From: Pseudonocardia sp.
GTDB lineage: Bacteria; Actinomycetota; Actinomycetes; Mycobacteriales; Pseudonocardiaceae
Assembly: GCF_025465255.1 (NCBI RefSeq)
Contig: NZ_JAODNI010000235.1
Span: 56,664-120,663, forward strand
Direction of reading: 5' to 3'
Length of the DNA: 64,000 nucleotides
Positions 25,797-33,537 of this stretch are shown here, piece by piece. Position 1 is the first letter of the stretch. Every line of letters begins with the position of its first letter. Both the position numbers and the translations under genes were made by a program. The notes beneath the pieces are model-generated. The model searched no databases. It was not told the DNA's origin and saw only the letters and a program-made list of their open reading frames with translations.

Positions 25797-26840
25797 GTGC
25801 TGCAGATCGCGCGTGAGAGGGCCCGCAGGGTGGACGGACGGTTCGTCGGATACGTGTCCCGGCACGATCGGATGCACGGCTTCCTCTGCCGTGTCCTCGC
25901 CGAGCCGATGGGCGTGCACCAGGCGCATCCGGCCTTCCGCGCGTTCCGGCTCAGCGGGAGCAACGAGGTCTACGGCTACGAGGAGAAGTTCAGCGACACC
26001 AAGCTGATCTGCAAGTTCTTCGGCCCCCGGTTCGGCCGGGACCGGGACCGCGCGGCGTGGACGGCGGCCCGGGAGTACGGGAGCTACCAGACGCTGCGGC
26101 GGTACGCCCTCGTCGGCTCCCCCCACCACGTGATCCGGCCGCTGGCGTTCGACCGGGACATCAACTGTGTCCTCGCGCTGGAGTACTACGGCGGCGAGCT
26201 GCTCAGCGACGCCATCTCGCGCGCGATCCGGGACGGGGACACGGGGCACCTCTTCTGGCGGCTCACCGCGCTGGCCTACTACCTCGCCACGCAACACAAC
26301 CGGACCGTCGACGGGACCGCCGTCGACTTCACCGCGGACTGCTCCTACCTCGACGTCCAACTCCGAATCCTGCGGGACGTCGGCCGGATCGGGCAGTGGG
26401 ACACCGACGAGCTCCGATGGCTGTGCGGGCTGTGGGCGGACCGTCCGCGGATGTGGGAGGACCAGCAGGTCTGGCTGCACGGCGACGCGACCCCCGCCAA
26501 CTTCCTCTTCGGCGGCGGCCTGGACGTCGGCGCCATCGACCTGGAGCGGATGAAGCGCGGCGACCGCATGTTCGACGTCGGGCGCGTCGCGGGCGAGCTC
26601 CAGCACGCGTACATGCAGGGGACGCACGACCCGTACCGCGCCGAGCCCTTCATCGGCCACTTCCTGTGGGAGTACAGCTGCCACTTCCCGGATCGGGACG
26701 CCGCGTTCGCGTCGATCTCCCGCCGGCTGCCGTACTACATGGCCCTCAACCTGCTGCGCGTCGCGCGCAACGACTACATCCCGCGGGACTACGGCGGCAG
26801 ACTGGTCGCGCAGGCCAAGGAACTGCTCCGCGCGTCGTGA
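25797..26840 (+). CDS. Aminoglycoside-phosphotransferase-like kinase
   Basis: About 347 residues with an APH/choline-kinase-like fold. The catalytic loop is VWLHGDATPANFLF (Asp and Asn near residue 227) and the metal-binding loop is GAIDLERMKRGDRMFDVGRV. The N-lobe includes KLICKFFGPRFG, a candidate ATP-binding lysine, and ALEYYGGELLSDA. The substrate is unlikely to be an antibiotic judging by its low similarity to resistance enzymes. The start is uncertain: GTG 25797 is used; another GTG lies about 11 codons in. The HAD phosphatase gene follows closely, suggesting one pathway. Confidence 0.8.
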   Translation: MLQIARERARRVDGRFVGYVSRHDRMHGFLCRVLAEPMGVHQAHPAFRAFRLSGSNEVYGYEEKFSDTKLICKFFGPRFGRDRDRAAWTAAREYGSYQTLRRYALVGSPHHVIRPLAFDRDINCVLALEYYGGELLSDAISRAIRDGDTGHLFWRLTALAYYLATQHNRTVDGTAVDFTADCSYLDVQLRILRDVGRIGQWDTDELRWLCGLWADRPRMWEDQQVWLHGDATPANFLFGGGLDVGAIDLERMKRGDRMFDVGRVAGELQHAYMQGTHDPYRAEPFIGHFLWEYSCHFPDRDAAFASISRRLPYYMALNLLRVARNDYIPRDYGGRLVAQAKELLRAS

Positions 26841-26875
26841 ACGAGCGCCTCCTGACCGGACGACGAACGGGGACC

Positions 26876-27712
26876 ATGGACGACATCCGCGCGATCGCCT
26901 TCGACGTGAACGGGACGCTCGTCGAGATCCGCACCGACGAGCACGACGACGCGATGTTCCGGGCCGCCGGCCACTTTCTCATCTACCAGGGCATCGACCT
27001 GCGCCGGCACGAGGTGAAGGACCTCTACTTCCGGTTCCTCGACGAACAGCGGCACGCCGGCGAGGAGGAGCACCCCGAGTTCGACGCGGTCGCGATCTGG
27101 CGCCGGATCGTCACCGAGCACGCCACCGACTTCACCCGCGCCCTGCCCGCGGAGAAGCTCGCGCAGATGCCGTTGTTCCTCGCCGAGTCCTGTCGCGGCA
27201 TCTCACGGCGTCGGCTCCGGCTCTACCCGTGGGTGCGCGAGGTGCTCGACGTCCTGCGCGCACGGTTCCCCCTGGCCCTCGTCACGGACGCGCAGAGCGC
27301 CTACGCCCGGGGTGAGCTCCACAAGGTGGGCCTGCTGGAGTACTTCGACCCCATCGTCGTGTCCGGGGACCACGGCTTCCGCAAGCCGGACCGCCGGCTC
27401 TTCCGCATCGCGCTGGACGGCCTCGGGGGCGCCGCCGAGCACACCCTGTACGTCGGGAACGACATCCACCGGGACGTCTTCGGCGCCCGGGAGGCGGGGA
27501 TGCGGACCGCGCTGTTCACCTCGGACCAGGGGACGAAGGAGTACCAGGACTGCGTCCCGGACCTAGTGTTCGACGACCACCGCGAGCTGTTGTCGGCGCT
27601 GGGGTTGCCGAGGCCGCCCGATCCGGTGCGGCCGGATGCGGCATCGGCCGACACCGACGGCTCGTCGACCGCAGCACCACCGGTGCGGAGCCGAGGCCCG
27701 GTCGTGACCTGA
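26876..27712 (+). CDS. HAD-superfamily hydrolase with Asn in motif I
   Basis: A 278-residue HAD hydrolase. Motif I is FDVNGTLVE: nucleophile Asp10 is present, but the general acid/base Asp two residues on is Asn12. Motif II is LVTDAQSA, motif III Lys in FRKPDRRLF, motif IV YVGNDIHRDVFGAREAGM. An all-alpha cap lies between residues 20 and 110. A Pro/Ala-rich tail of about 40 residues ends the protein. ATG at 26876 is used; a GTG overlapping the kinase stop would add 13 residues. Probably cotranscribed with the kinase gene. Confidence 0.85.
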   Translation: MDDIRAIAFDVNGTLVEIRTDEHDDAMFRAAGHFLIYQGIDLRRHEVKDLYFRFLDEQRHAGEEEHPEFDAVAIWRRIVTEHATDFTRALPAEKLAQMPLFLAESCRGISRRRLRLYPWVREVLDVLRARFPLALVTDAQSAYARGELHKVGLLEYFDPIVVSGDHGFRKPDRRLFRIALDGLGGAAEHTLYVGNDIHRDVFGAREAGMRTALFTSDQGTKEYQDCVPDLVFDDHRELLSALGLPRPPDPVRPDAASADTDGSSTAAPPVRSRGPVVT

Positions 27713-27751
27713 GGTCGTCAGACTTCGCCCCTGCCCACCCAGGAGGACGTC

Positions 27752-27919
27752 ATCACCGCCATCGCCGCAGCCGTCCTGTTCGCCGTCGCCCTCATCCTGC
27801 ACCTCGCGAGCCTGTCCCTCGGTCCCCTCGACGCGACCGCGTTCCTGCTCGCCGGTCTGCTCCTCACCGCCCTGCACCTGGCCGGCATCGGCACCGCGCG
27901 GAGAACCAGGCGCCGCTGA
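27752..27919 (+). CDS. Small two-helix membrane protein with non-canonical start
   Basis: A frame of 55 codons ending at TGA 27917-27919 encodes two hydrophobic helices (ITAIAAAVLFAVALILHLAS and AFLLAGLLLTALHLAGIGT) and a basic end (ARRTRRR), a typical small actinobacterial membrane protein. A perfect AGGAGG (27741-27746) sits five bases before ATC at 27752, the expected start position, with no ATG, GTG or TTG nearby; CTG at 27731 is the other in-frame option. A start-codon mutation, ATC initiation or a sequence error are all possible. Confidence 0.5.
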   Translation: MTAIAAAVLFAVALILHLASLSLGPLDATAFLLAGLLLTALHLAGIGTARRTRRR

Positions 27920-28030
27920 CCCGGGGGCAGGGTCGCGGCCGCGCTCTCGGCCGCGCGCGCCCACCAGTTCCACGCGCGCGGTCGACCGCGCACGTCGCGC
28001 CGGATCCCGCGCGTCGAACGCGGCCGGCCG

Positions 28031-29338
28031 TCAGCGCCGCTCGCGCCGCCTGCGGACGGCCTCGCGGATCCGGGCACGGGCCGACCGCAGGCGCCGGCCC
28101 ACCGCGTCCCGCAGGGCCGCGGCGGCGATCGCCACCGGGCTGGGGCCGGACCCGACCTCGGGTGCCGTGCCGGTCCGGGCGGTCTCGTCGACGGCGTCGG
28201 CGAACTGCTCGAACATCCGCCGGCTGACGTCCCCGGCCAGCGCCCTGCCGAACTGGGCGATCCGGCCGGAGAGGTAGAGCTCCGCGTCGGCCTGCAGGCG
28301 CGTCCCGCCCTCCGACCCTTCGTCGGGGACGGCCGCCAGCGTGATCACGGCCTGGGTGGCGCTGCCGCTCGCGTCCGCGCCCTGGGCGATGACCTTCATC
28401 CGGTGGTCGTCGCGATCATGCTCGACGACCTGGGCCAGGCCCTCGAAGGACAGCTTGACCGGCCCGAGCGCGATGGTGGCCCGGCCCCGGTACCGATCGT
28501 CCCCGAGCACCTCGACGAGCTGCGCGCCGGGCAGGCACCGGGCGAGCTGGTCGAAGTCCTCGAGGACCGGCCACACGTCGTCGATGGGGGAGGACAGCGC
28601 GCTGGTCACCGAGACGCTGGCGGACGGCGCCCCGACGGGGATGCGCACCTCGGTCGGCAGGGCCGGCCCGGTCTCCACGCCCTCGTCGTCGGCGCTGCCC
28701 GCCGGACCCCTGCCGCCGCCCCGGCCGACCAGGGTGCGGGCGCCGCAGTTGCCCGGCGCGGGCGGGCCGTCCGGGTACGCCTGCGCGACGTCCGAGACCG
28801 CCGCGAGGATGCCGCGGTAGCCGGTGCACCGGCAGAGCACCCCGGACATCTGCTCCGGGAGCTCCTCCTCGGTCTCGCCCGGCGGGTTCGCGAGCAGGTC
28901 GTAGCTGCTCATCAGCATGCCGGGGGTGCAGAAGCCGCACTGCAGACCGTGGTGCGCGGAGAAGGCCTGCTGCAGCGGGTGCTGCTCCTCGGCGGTGCCG
29001 AGGCCTTCGACGGTCACGATCTCCGCTCCGTCGCACTGCACCGCGAACAGGAGACACGCGCGGGCGGCGTCGCCGTCGACGAGCACGGTGCACATCCCGC
29101 AGACCCCGTGCTCGCACCCGAGGTGGGTGCCGGTCAGGCCGAGGTGCTCACGCAGGACGTCCGCCAGGTGTACCCGGGCCGGTACCGAGACGGTGACCTC
29201 GGCGCCGTTGACCGTCATCGAGACCTCGGCCAGCTCGCCGGCGGGGATCTTCTCGGCACGCGGACGCGGACGCGGGCGGTGCGACGCGCGCGCGTCCGTG
29301 TCCGCCGTGCTTCCGGTCCGGTCGTCGAGCTGGGTCAT
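28031..29338 (-). CDS. Mo-hydroxylase [2Fe-2S] subunit fused to CoxG (SRPBCC) domain
   Basis: A 435-residue fusion. Residues 40-190 are a xanthine-dehydrogenase-family iron-sulfur subunit: C75, C80, C83 and C95 for the plant-type cluster, C134, C137, C169 and C171 (CGFC, CRC) for the second. A Gly/acidic linker leads to a CoxG/SRPBCC domain (240-385, DDVWPVLEDFDQLARCLPGA) and a basic amphipathic tail (RSARARIREAVRRRRERR). CoxG anchors Mo-CO dehydrogenase at the membrane and hands electrons to quinone. This fusion should tie the hydroxylase to the membrane. Last gene of its operon; ATG after GAGGAG. Confidence 0.88.
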   Translation of the reverse strand: MTQLDDRTGSTADTDARASHRPRPRPRAEKIPAGELAEVSMTVNGAEVTVSVPARVHLADVLREHLGLTGTHLGCEHGVCGMCTVLVDGDAARACLLFAVQCDGAEIVTVEGLGTAEEQHPLQQAFSAHHGLQCGFCTPGMLMSSYDLLANPPGETEEELPEQMSGVLCRCTGYRGILAAVSDVAQAYPDGPPAPGNCGARTLVGRGGGRGPAGSADDEGVETGPALPTEVRIPVGAPSASVSVTSALSSPIDDVWPVLEDFDQLARCLPGAQLVEVLGDDRYRGRATIALGPVKLSFEGLAQVVEHDRDDHRMKVIAQGADASGSATQAVITLAAVPDEGSEGGTRLQADAELYLSGRIAQFGRALAGDVSRRMFEQFADAVDETARTGTAPEVGSGPSPVAIAAAALRDAVGRRLRSARARIREAVRRRRERR

Positions 29339-29383
29339 GCGGAAACTCCTCGGAGAAGATGCGCCGTGAGCGGGTCAGGTGGG

Positions 29384-30274
29384 CTAGGGGCGGCCGGAGG
29401 CGCGGGAACCGCGGGCGCGGCGCAGGGCCTTGGCCAGCTCCCGGGCGGCGAGCACGCTGAACAGCCGGCGGCGGTAGCCGGTCGAGCCGTGGGTGTCGCC
29501 GCCGGTGTCGACGAGCTCGGCGGCCAGCTCCGCGGCGCCCCCGCGGAGCTCGCGCTCGACGTCGTCCGCGTCCGCCGCGGCCCGGACCAGGTCGGTGACC
29601 TCGCGGAACGCCGGGCGGTCCGAGATCCCGAAGCCGGTCAGCCGGGCGTCGGTGACGGTGCCGTCCTCGGCCACGGTGACGGCCGTGGCCACCCCGGCCA
29701 GTGCGAAGTCGCCGTGCCGGCGCGCGATCTCGGCGAACCCGAAACCCTCACCCGGCGCGGCCACCGGGAACTCGGCGGCCACGACGACGTCCTCCGGGGT
29801 CACCGCGGTCGTCATCGCCCCGACGAAGAACTCCCTCGCGCCGAGGGTGCGCCGGCCCCCGGGGCCGGCGACCTCGATCTTCGCCCCGACGCAGCAGGCG
29901 ACGGCGGGGAGCTCCGCCGCGGGGTCCGCGTGGGCGAGGCTGCCGCACACGGTCCCCCGGCTGCGCAGCTCCCGGTGCCCGACGAAGGGCAGCGCGAGAC
30001 CGAGGAGCGGCACTGCGCGGGCCTCCGCCGACCGTTCCACCGTGCGCTGGCGGACCGCGGCGCCGATCCGCAGCCCGCCGGCAGACGCGCCGTACCCGTG
30101 GAGCTCCTCGACGGCGGTGACGTCGACGAGGGTCGCCGGCCGGCCCAGCCGCATGGCCAGGACCGGGACCAGCGACTGCCCGCCGGCGAGCACCTTCCCG
30201 TCCCCGCCGGACAGCTCGTCGAGGACGTCGTCGAGGTCGGCGGGGCGCACGTAGGCGAAGGGTGCTGCTTTCAC
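29384..30274 (-). CDS. Mo-hydroxylase FAD-binding subunit
   Basis: A 296-residue CoxM/HmfB-type flavoprotein. FAD contacts are KVLAGGQSLVPVLAMRLGRP (residues 27-46) and RGTVCGSLAHADPAAELPAV, followed by the CO-dehydrogenase flavoprotein C-terminal domain (DRPAFREVTDLVRAAA). It passes electrons from the iron-sulfur subunit. GTG at 30274 follows GGAAGG. It lies between the enoyl-CoA-hydratase-family gene and the CoxS-CoxG fusion. Confidence 0.9.
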   Translation of the reverse strand: MKAAPFAYVRPADLDDVLDELSGGDGKVLAGGQSLVPVLAMRLGRPATLVDVTAVEELHGYGASAGGLRIGAAVRQRTVERSAEARAVPLLGLALPFVGHRELRSRGTVCGSLAHADPAAELPAVACCVGAKIEVAGPGGRRTLGAREFFVGAMTTAVTPEDVVVAAEFPVAAPGEGFGFAEIARRHGDFALAGVATAVTVAEDGTVTDARLTGFGISDRPAFREVTDLVRAAADADDVERELRGGAAELAAELVDTGGDTHGSTGYRRRLFSVLAARELAKALRRARGSRASGRP

Positions 30275-30311
30275 GAGGGACCTTCCCTGAATGGTCTGGG
30301 CGCGGGGCGGC

Positions 30312-31091
30312 TCAGCGCCCGGTGAACTCCGGCTTGCGCTTCTCGCCGAACGCCTTGACGCCCTCGGCGAAGTCGTTCGTCGAGCGCAGCATCGCGTAGG
30401 CCTTCCGCTCCAGGTCGATGCCGGTGTAGAGCGGCGCGTCGATGCCCTTGTCGAGCACCTCCTTCGCGGTCCGCTGGGCGGCCGGGGAGAAGTTCGCCAT
30501 CTTCGCGGCCAGCTGCTCGACCGCCGCGTACAGCGCGTCCCGGTCGTCGTGCAGCTCGGCGACGATGCCCCAGTCCAGCGCCTGCTGGGCCTGGATCCGG
30601 GTGGCGGTCATGATGTGGAACTTCGCCCGGGACAGCCCGATCAGGCGGGACAGGCGCTGGGTGCCGCCTGAACCGGGGATCATGCCGAGGTTCATCTCCG
30701 GGAGCGCGAACTGGCTGCGCGGGGTGGCCAGCCGGATGTCGCAGGACAGCACCATCTCCAGCCCCACGCCGAAGCAGTAGCCGTCGATCGCCGCGATGAC
30801 GGGCTTGGTGCTGCGCGCCGGCGCGGTGACGTTGTGGCCCAGGTCGGTGAAGTCGATCGGGTCGACCTCCATGAACCCGGCGATGTCGCCGCCCGAGGTG
30901 AAGTGCTCGCCGTCGCTGCGGACGACGACGACGCGGATGTCCTTGTCGGCGTCGATCTCCGCGAAGCGGTCCGCGACGAGCTGCCGCATCTGCCAGGTGA
31001 CGACGGTGTACTTGCCGTGCGACAGCGTCAGGTACGCGACGCGCCCGTCCGCGCTCCGCTCGAGGAGGACGTCTCCGCCGGTCAGCGCCAT
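30312..31091 (-). CDS. Enoyl-CoA hydratase-family protein, candidate 2-oxoglutaryl-CoA hydrolase (HmfE-like)
   Basis: A 259-residue crotonase-fold enzyme. Oxyanion-hole strands are GEHFTSGGDIAGFM and DGYCFGVGLEMVLSCDIRLA; active-site loop LPEMNLGMIPGSGGTQRLSR. The N-terminal HGKYTVVTWQMRQL, without the common NRP motif, recalls HmfE-type proteins of furoate pathways, which hydrolyse 2-oxoglutaryl-CoA. The gene is embedded between Mo-hydroxylase subunit genes, one base after the large subunit, so it acts on that enzyme's product. The furoate assignment is from context and remembered similarity; a true hydratase is the alternative. Confidence 0.82.
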   Translation of the reverse strand: MALTGGDVLLERSADGRVAYLTLSHGKYTVVTWQMRQLVADRFAEIDADKDIRVVVVRSDGEHFTSGGDIAGFMEVDPIDFTDLGHNVTAPARSTKPVIAAIDGYCFGVGLEMVLSCDIRLATPRSQFALPEMNLGMIPGSGGTQRLSRLIGLSRAKFHIMTATRIQAQQALDWGIVAELHDDRDALYAAVEQLAAKMANFSPAAQRTAKEVLDKGIDAPLYTGIDLERKAYAMLRSTNDFAEGVKAFGEKRKPEFTGR

Positions 31092-31092
31092 G

Positions 31093-33537
31093 TCAGTGGA
31101 TCTCCTTCGTGGTGGTGTTCTCGAAAAGCTGGTGCAGCACCTCGCCGTGCAGGGGCAGGCGGGTGATCTCGATGCCGTGCGGGCCCAACGCGTCCGCGAC
31201 GGCGTTGGCGAACGCGACCGGGAAGCTCATCGAGGAGCCCTCGCCGCAGCCCTTGGCTCCCAGGGGCGTGAGCGGTGACGGGCTGACGATGTGGTCGGTG
31301 CGCAGGTCGTAGCCGGCCTCCGCGCTGGTCGGGCACAGGTAGTCGAGGAAGGTGGCCGAGGTCGGCTGGCCCGAGTCGGCGTAGGTGAACTCCTCGTACA
31401 TGGCCCCGCCGAGCGCGTGCGTGAGCGCGCCGTGCACCTGCCCGTCCAGCAGCTGCTGGTTGAGCACGGTGCCGGCGTCGTGCACGGACGAGACCCGGTC
31501 GATGCTGATCTCGAGGGTGTCCGGGTCGATCCGCACGGCGACGAGCTCGGCGACGAACCCGTAGCACAGCGAGGAGTTGATCCGGTCGTCCTTCGTGGCG
31601 GCGCGGACCTCCCGCGGGGTGAACGCGGCCTCCTCGTAGAGCCTCGCGGACACGCCCTCCGGCAGCGCCCCGGGATCCCAGTGCACCACCCCGGCGGCGT
31701 GCCGGAACAGCACCGCGCGCTCGGGGTCGTCGCGGTGGCGGACCTTCCCGTCGACGAGCTCGAGCTCCTCGGGAGGCAGGTCCAGCAGCACCGAGCCCGC
31801 CGCGCGGACCGTGGCCGCGATCCGGTCCGCGGCCTCGACGACCGCGCTGGTCACCAGCGGCGCGAACCGGGAGGAGTAGCTGCCCGAGGTGACCGTCCAC
31901 GGCGTCGTGCTCGTGTCCATGTCGACGATGGCCCGCACCTGCTCCTCGGGCAGACCCAGCCGCCGGGCGGCGATCGACCGGGCGACCGTGGCGTGCCCCT
32001 GCCCCTGGGGGACGCTGCCGAGCATGACGGTGACCAGACCCTGCATGTCGACCGAGATCCGGACGTGTTCGGTCGAGCCGGACTTGTCCCGGCCGGGCTT
32101 GCGGTCCTCCGAGGGGGTCGCGAGGCCGACGTAGCCGATGTTCGTGCCCGAGGGGTCGACGACGAGGCCGACCCCGATGCCGTAGTAGGCGCCCTCGGCG
32201 CGCGCCGCGGCCTGTCGGGCCCGCAGCTCGTCGAGCCCGGCGTTCTTCACCGCGAGGTCCAGGGCGGCCGGGTAGTCCCCGGAGTCGTAGACGCCGCCGG
32301 TGGGCGTCTCGTACGGGAAGTGGTCGACGAGGTTCTGCCGGCGGACCTCCACCACGTCCCGCCCTGTGGCCGAGGCCACGGCGTCCATCAGCCGTTCCAG
32401 GCCGAAGTAGAGCTGCTGGCCGCCGAAACCGCGGTTCAGTCCGGTCGGCATGGTGTTGGTGACCACCGCTCGCGCCCGGATCTCGACCGCGCCGATCCGG
32501 TACGCACCGGTGATGTTGCCGAAGCAGCGGTAGAGCGTCGACGGCTCGGGCGGACGCAGGTAGGCGCCGACGTTGTCGACCAGGTCGACCTTCAGCGCGG
32601 TGACCGTGCCGTCGTCCGCGACGGCCGCGGAGAACCGCATCGCCCGGTCGGCGCCCGAGGCGCTGGCGAGGAGGTGCTCGATCCTGTCCTCGGTCCAGCG
32701 CACCGGGGTGCCGGCGTGCTTCGACGCCAGCGCCATCAGCACCACGTACGGGTAGATGCCCGCCTTGATGCCGAAGCTGCCACCGATGTCGGCGGGCACG
32801 TGGAGCCGGACGCGGGAGGTCGGGATGCCGAGGGCCCCGGCCATGACCGGCACCATGGTGAACGGGCCGTGGAAGTTCGCCCACGTCTCGACCGCGGGCC
32901 CGTCGGCCGTGTCCTGCCAGTTCGCGATGACCGAGTAGCACTCCATCGGGACCGAGGAGTAGCGCGGGAAGTCGTAGTCCGCCTCGACGACGTGCGCCGC
33001 GTCGGCGAAGGCCTGCTCCACCGGCCCGAACGAGAAGGTGCGGTCCGTGGCGACGTTGTCCCCCGCCTCCTCGTGCAGCACCGGCGCGTCCGGCAGGAGC
33101 GCCGGGCGGGGGGCCACGACCGCGTCGAGCGACTCGTACTCCACGGTGACCAGCTCGGCGGCGTCCTCGGCGGTGTAGCGGTCCGAGGCGACCACGACGG
33201 CGATCGGCTCGCCGACGAAGCGGACCTTGTCGAGGGCCGTCGGGTAGTAGGCCATCGGCGTCGTCGTCGAGAGGGGGAAGGGCCGCACGGCGGCCCTGAC
33301 CTCCTCCGGCCCGATCACGGCCGCGACACCGGGTTGCGCGCGGGCGCGGCTGAGATCGACCGACACGAGGCGGGCGTGGGGCTGGGTGGAGCGCACGACG
33401 GTGGCCACCAGGGTCCCCGGCAGGGGATCCATGTCGTCGAGGAACCGACCGCCGCCGGTGACGAGCGCGGCGTCCTCGACGCGGGCCGGGTTCCAGCGGG
33501 GCGTGCCGCCCTCCGTCACCGGGGCATGGTCAGCCAC
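31093..33537 (-). CDS. Mo-hydroxylase molybdopterin-binding large subunit, locus A (candidate 2-furoyl-CoA dehydrogenase)
   Basis: An 814-residue xanthine-dehydrogenase-family catalytic subunit. Features are GGRFLDDMDPLPGTL, DIGGSFGIKAGIYPYVVLMA (Moco contact), GLNRGFGGQQLYFGLERLMD where CO dehydrogenases carry AYxCSFR, GQGHATVARSIAARRLG and the catalytic Glu in GAKGCGEGSSMSFPVA. It is thus a hydroxylase and not a CO dehydrogenase. GTG at 33537 (after GGGAGAAG) overlaps the CoA-ligase stop by eight bases. With the ligase and HmfE-like gene, hydroxylation of an aromatic or furan acyl-CoA is likely. Confidence 0.88.
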   Translation of the reverse strand: MADHAPVTEGGTPRWNPARVEDAALVTGGGRFLDDMDPLPGTLVATVVRSTQPHARLVSVDLSRARAQPGVAAVIGPEEVRAAVRPFPLSTTTPMAYYPTALDKVRFVGEPIAVVVASDRYTAEDAAELVTVEYESLDAVVAPRPALLPDAPVLHEEAGDNVATDRTFSFGPVEQAFADAAHVVEADYDFPRYSSVPMECYSVIANWQDTADGPAVETWANFHGPFTMVPVMAGALGIPTSRVRLHVPADIGGSFGIKAGIYPYVVLMALASKHAGTPVRWTEDRIEHLLASASGADRAMRFSAAVADDGTVTALKVDLVDNVGAYLRPPEPSTLYRCFGNITGAYRIGAVEIRARAVVTNTMPTGLNRGFGGQQLYFGLERLMDAVASATGRDVVEVRRQNLVDHFPYETPTGGVYDSGDYPAALDLAVKNAGLDELRARQAAARAEGAYYGIGVGLVVDPSGTNIGYVGLATPSEDRKPGRDKSGSTEHVRISVDMQGLVTVMLGSVPQGQGHATVARSIAARRLGLPEEQVRAIVDMDTSTTPWTVTSGSYSSRFAPLVTSAVVEAADRIAATVRAAGSVLLDLPPEELELVDGKVRHRDDPERAVLFRHAAGVVHWDPGALPEGVSARLYEEAAFTPREVRAATKDDRINSSLCYGFVAELVAVRIDPDTLEISIDRVSSVHDAGTVLNQQLLDGQVHGALTHALGGAMYEEFTYADSGQPTSATFLDYLCPTSAEAGYDLRTDHIVSPSPLTPLGAKGCGEGSSMSFPVAFANAVADALGPHGIEITRLPLHGEVLHQLFENTTTKEIH

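Noticed and set aside
25797..26840. Antibiotic-resistance aminoglycoside phosphotransferase
   Set aside because: Only the general kinase motifs match; gene context with a HAD hydrolase points to metabolism.
31093..33537. Aerobic CO dehydrogenase (coxMSL) at locus A, suggested by CoxG
   Set aside because: The active-site loop is NRGFGGQQ and not AYxCSFR, and the genes sit with a CoA ligase and crotonase-family protein, so a CoA-ester hydroxylase fits better.
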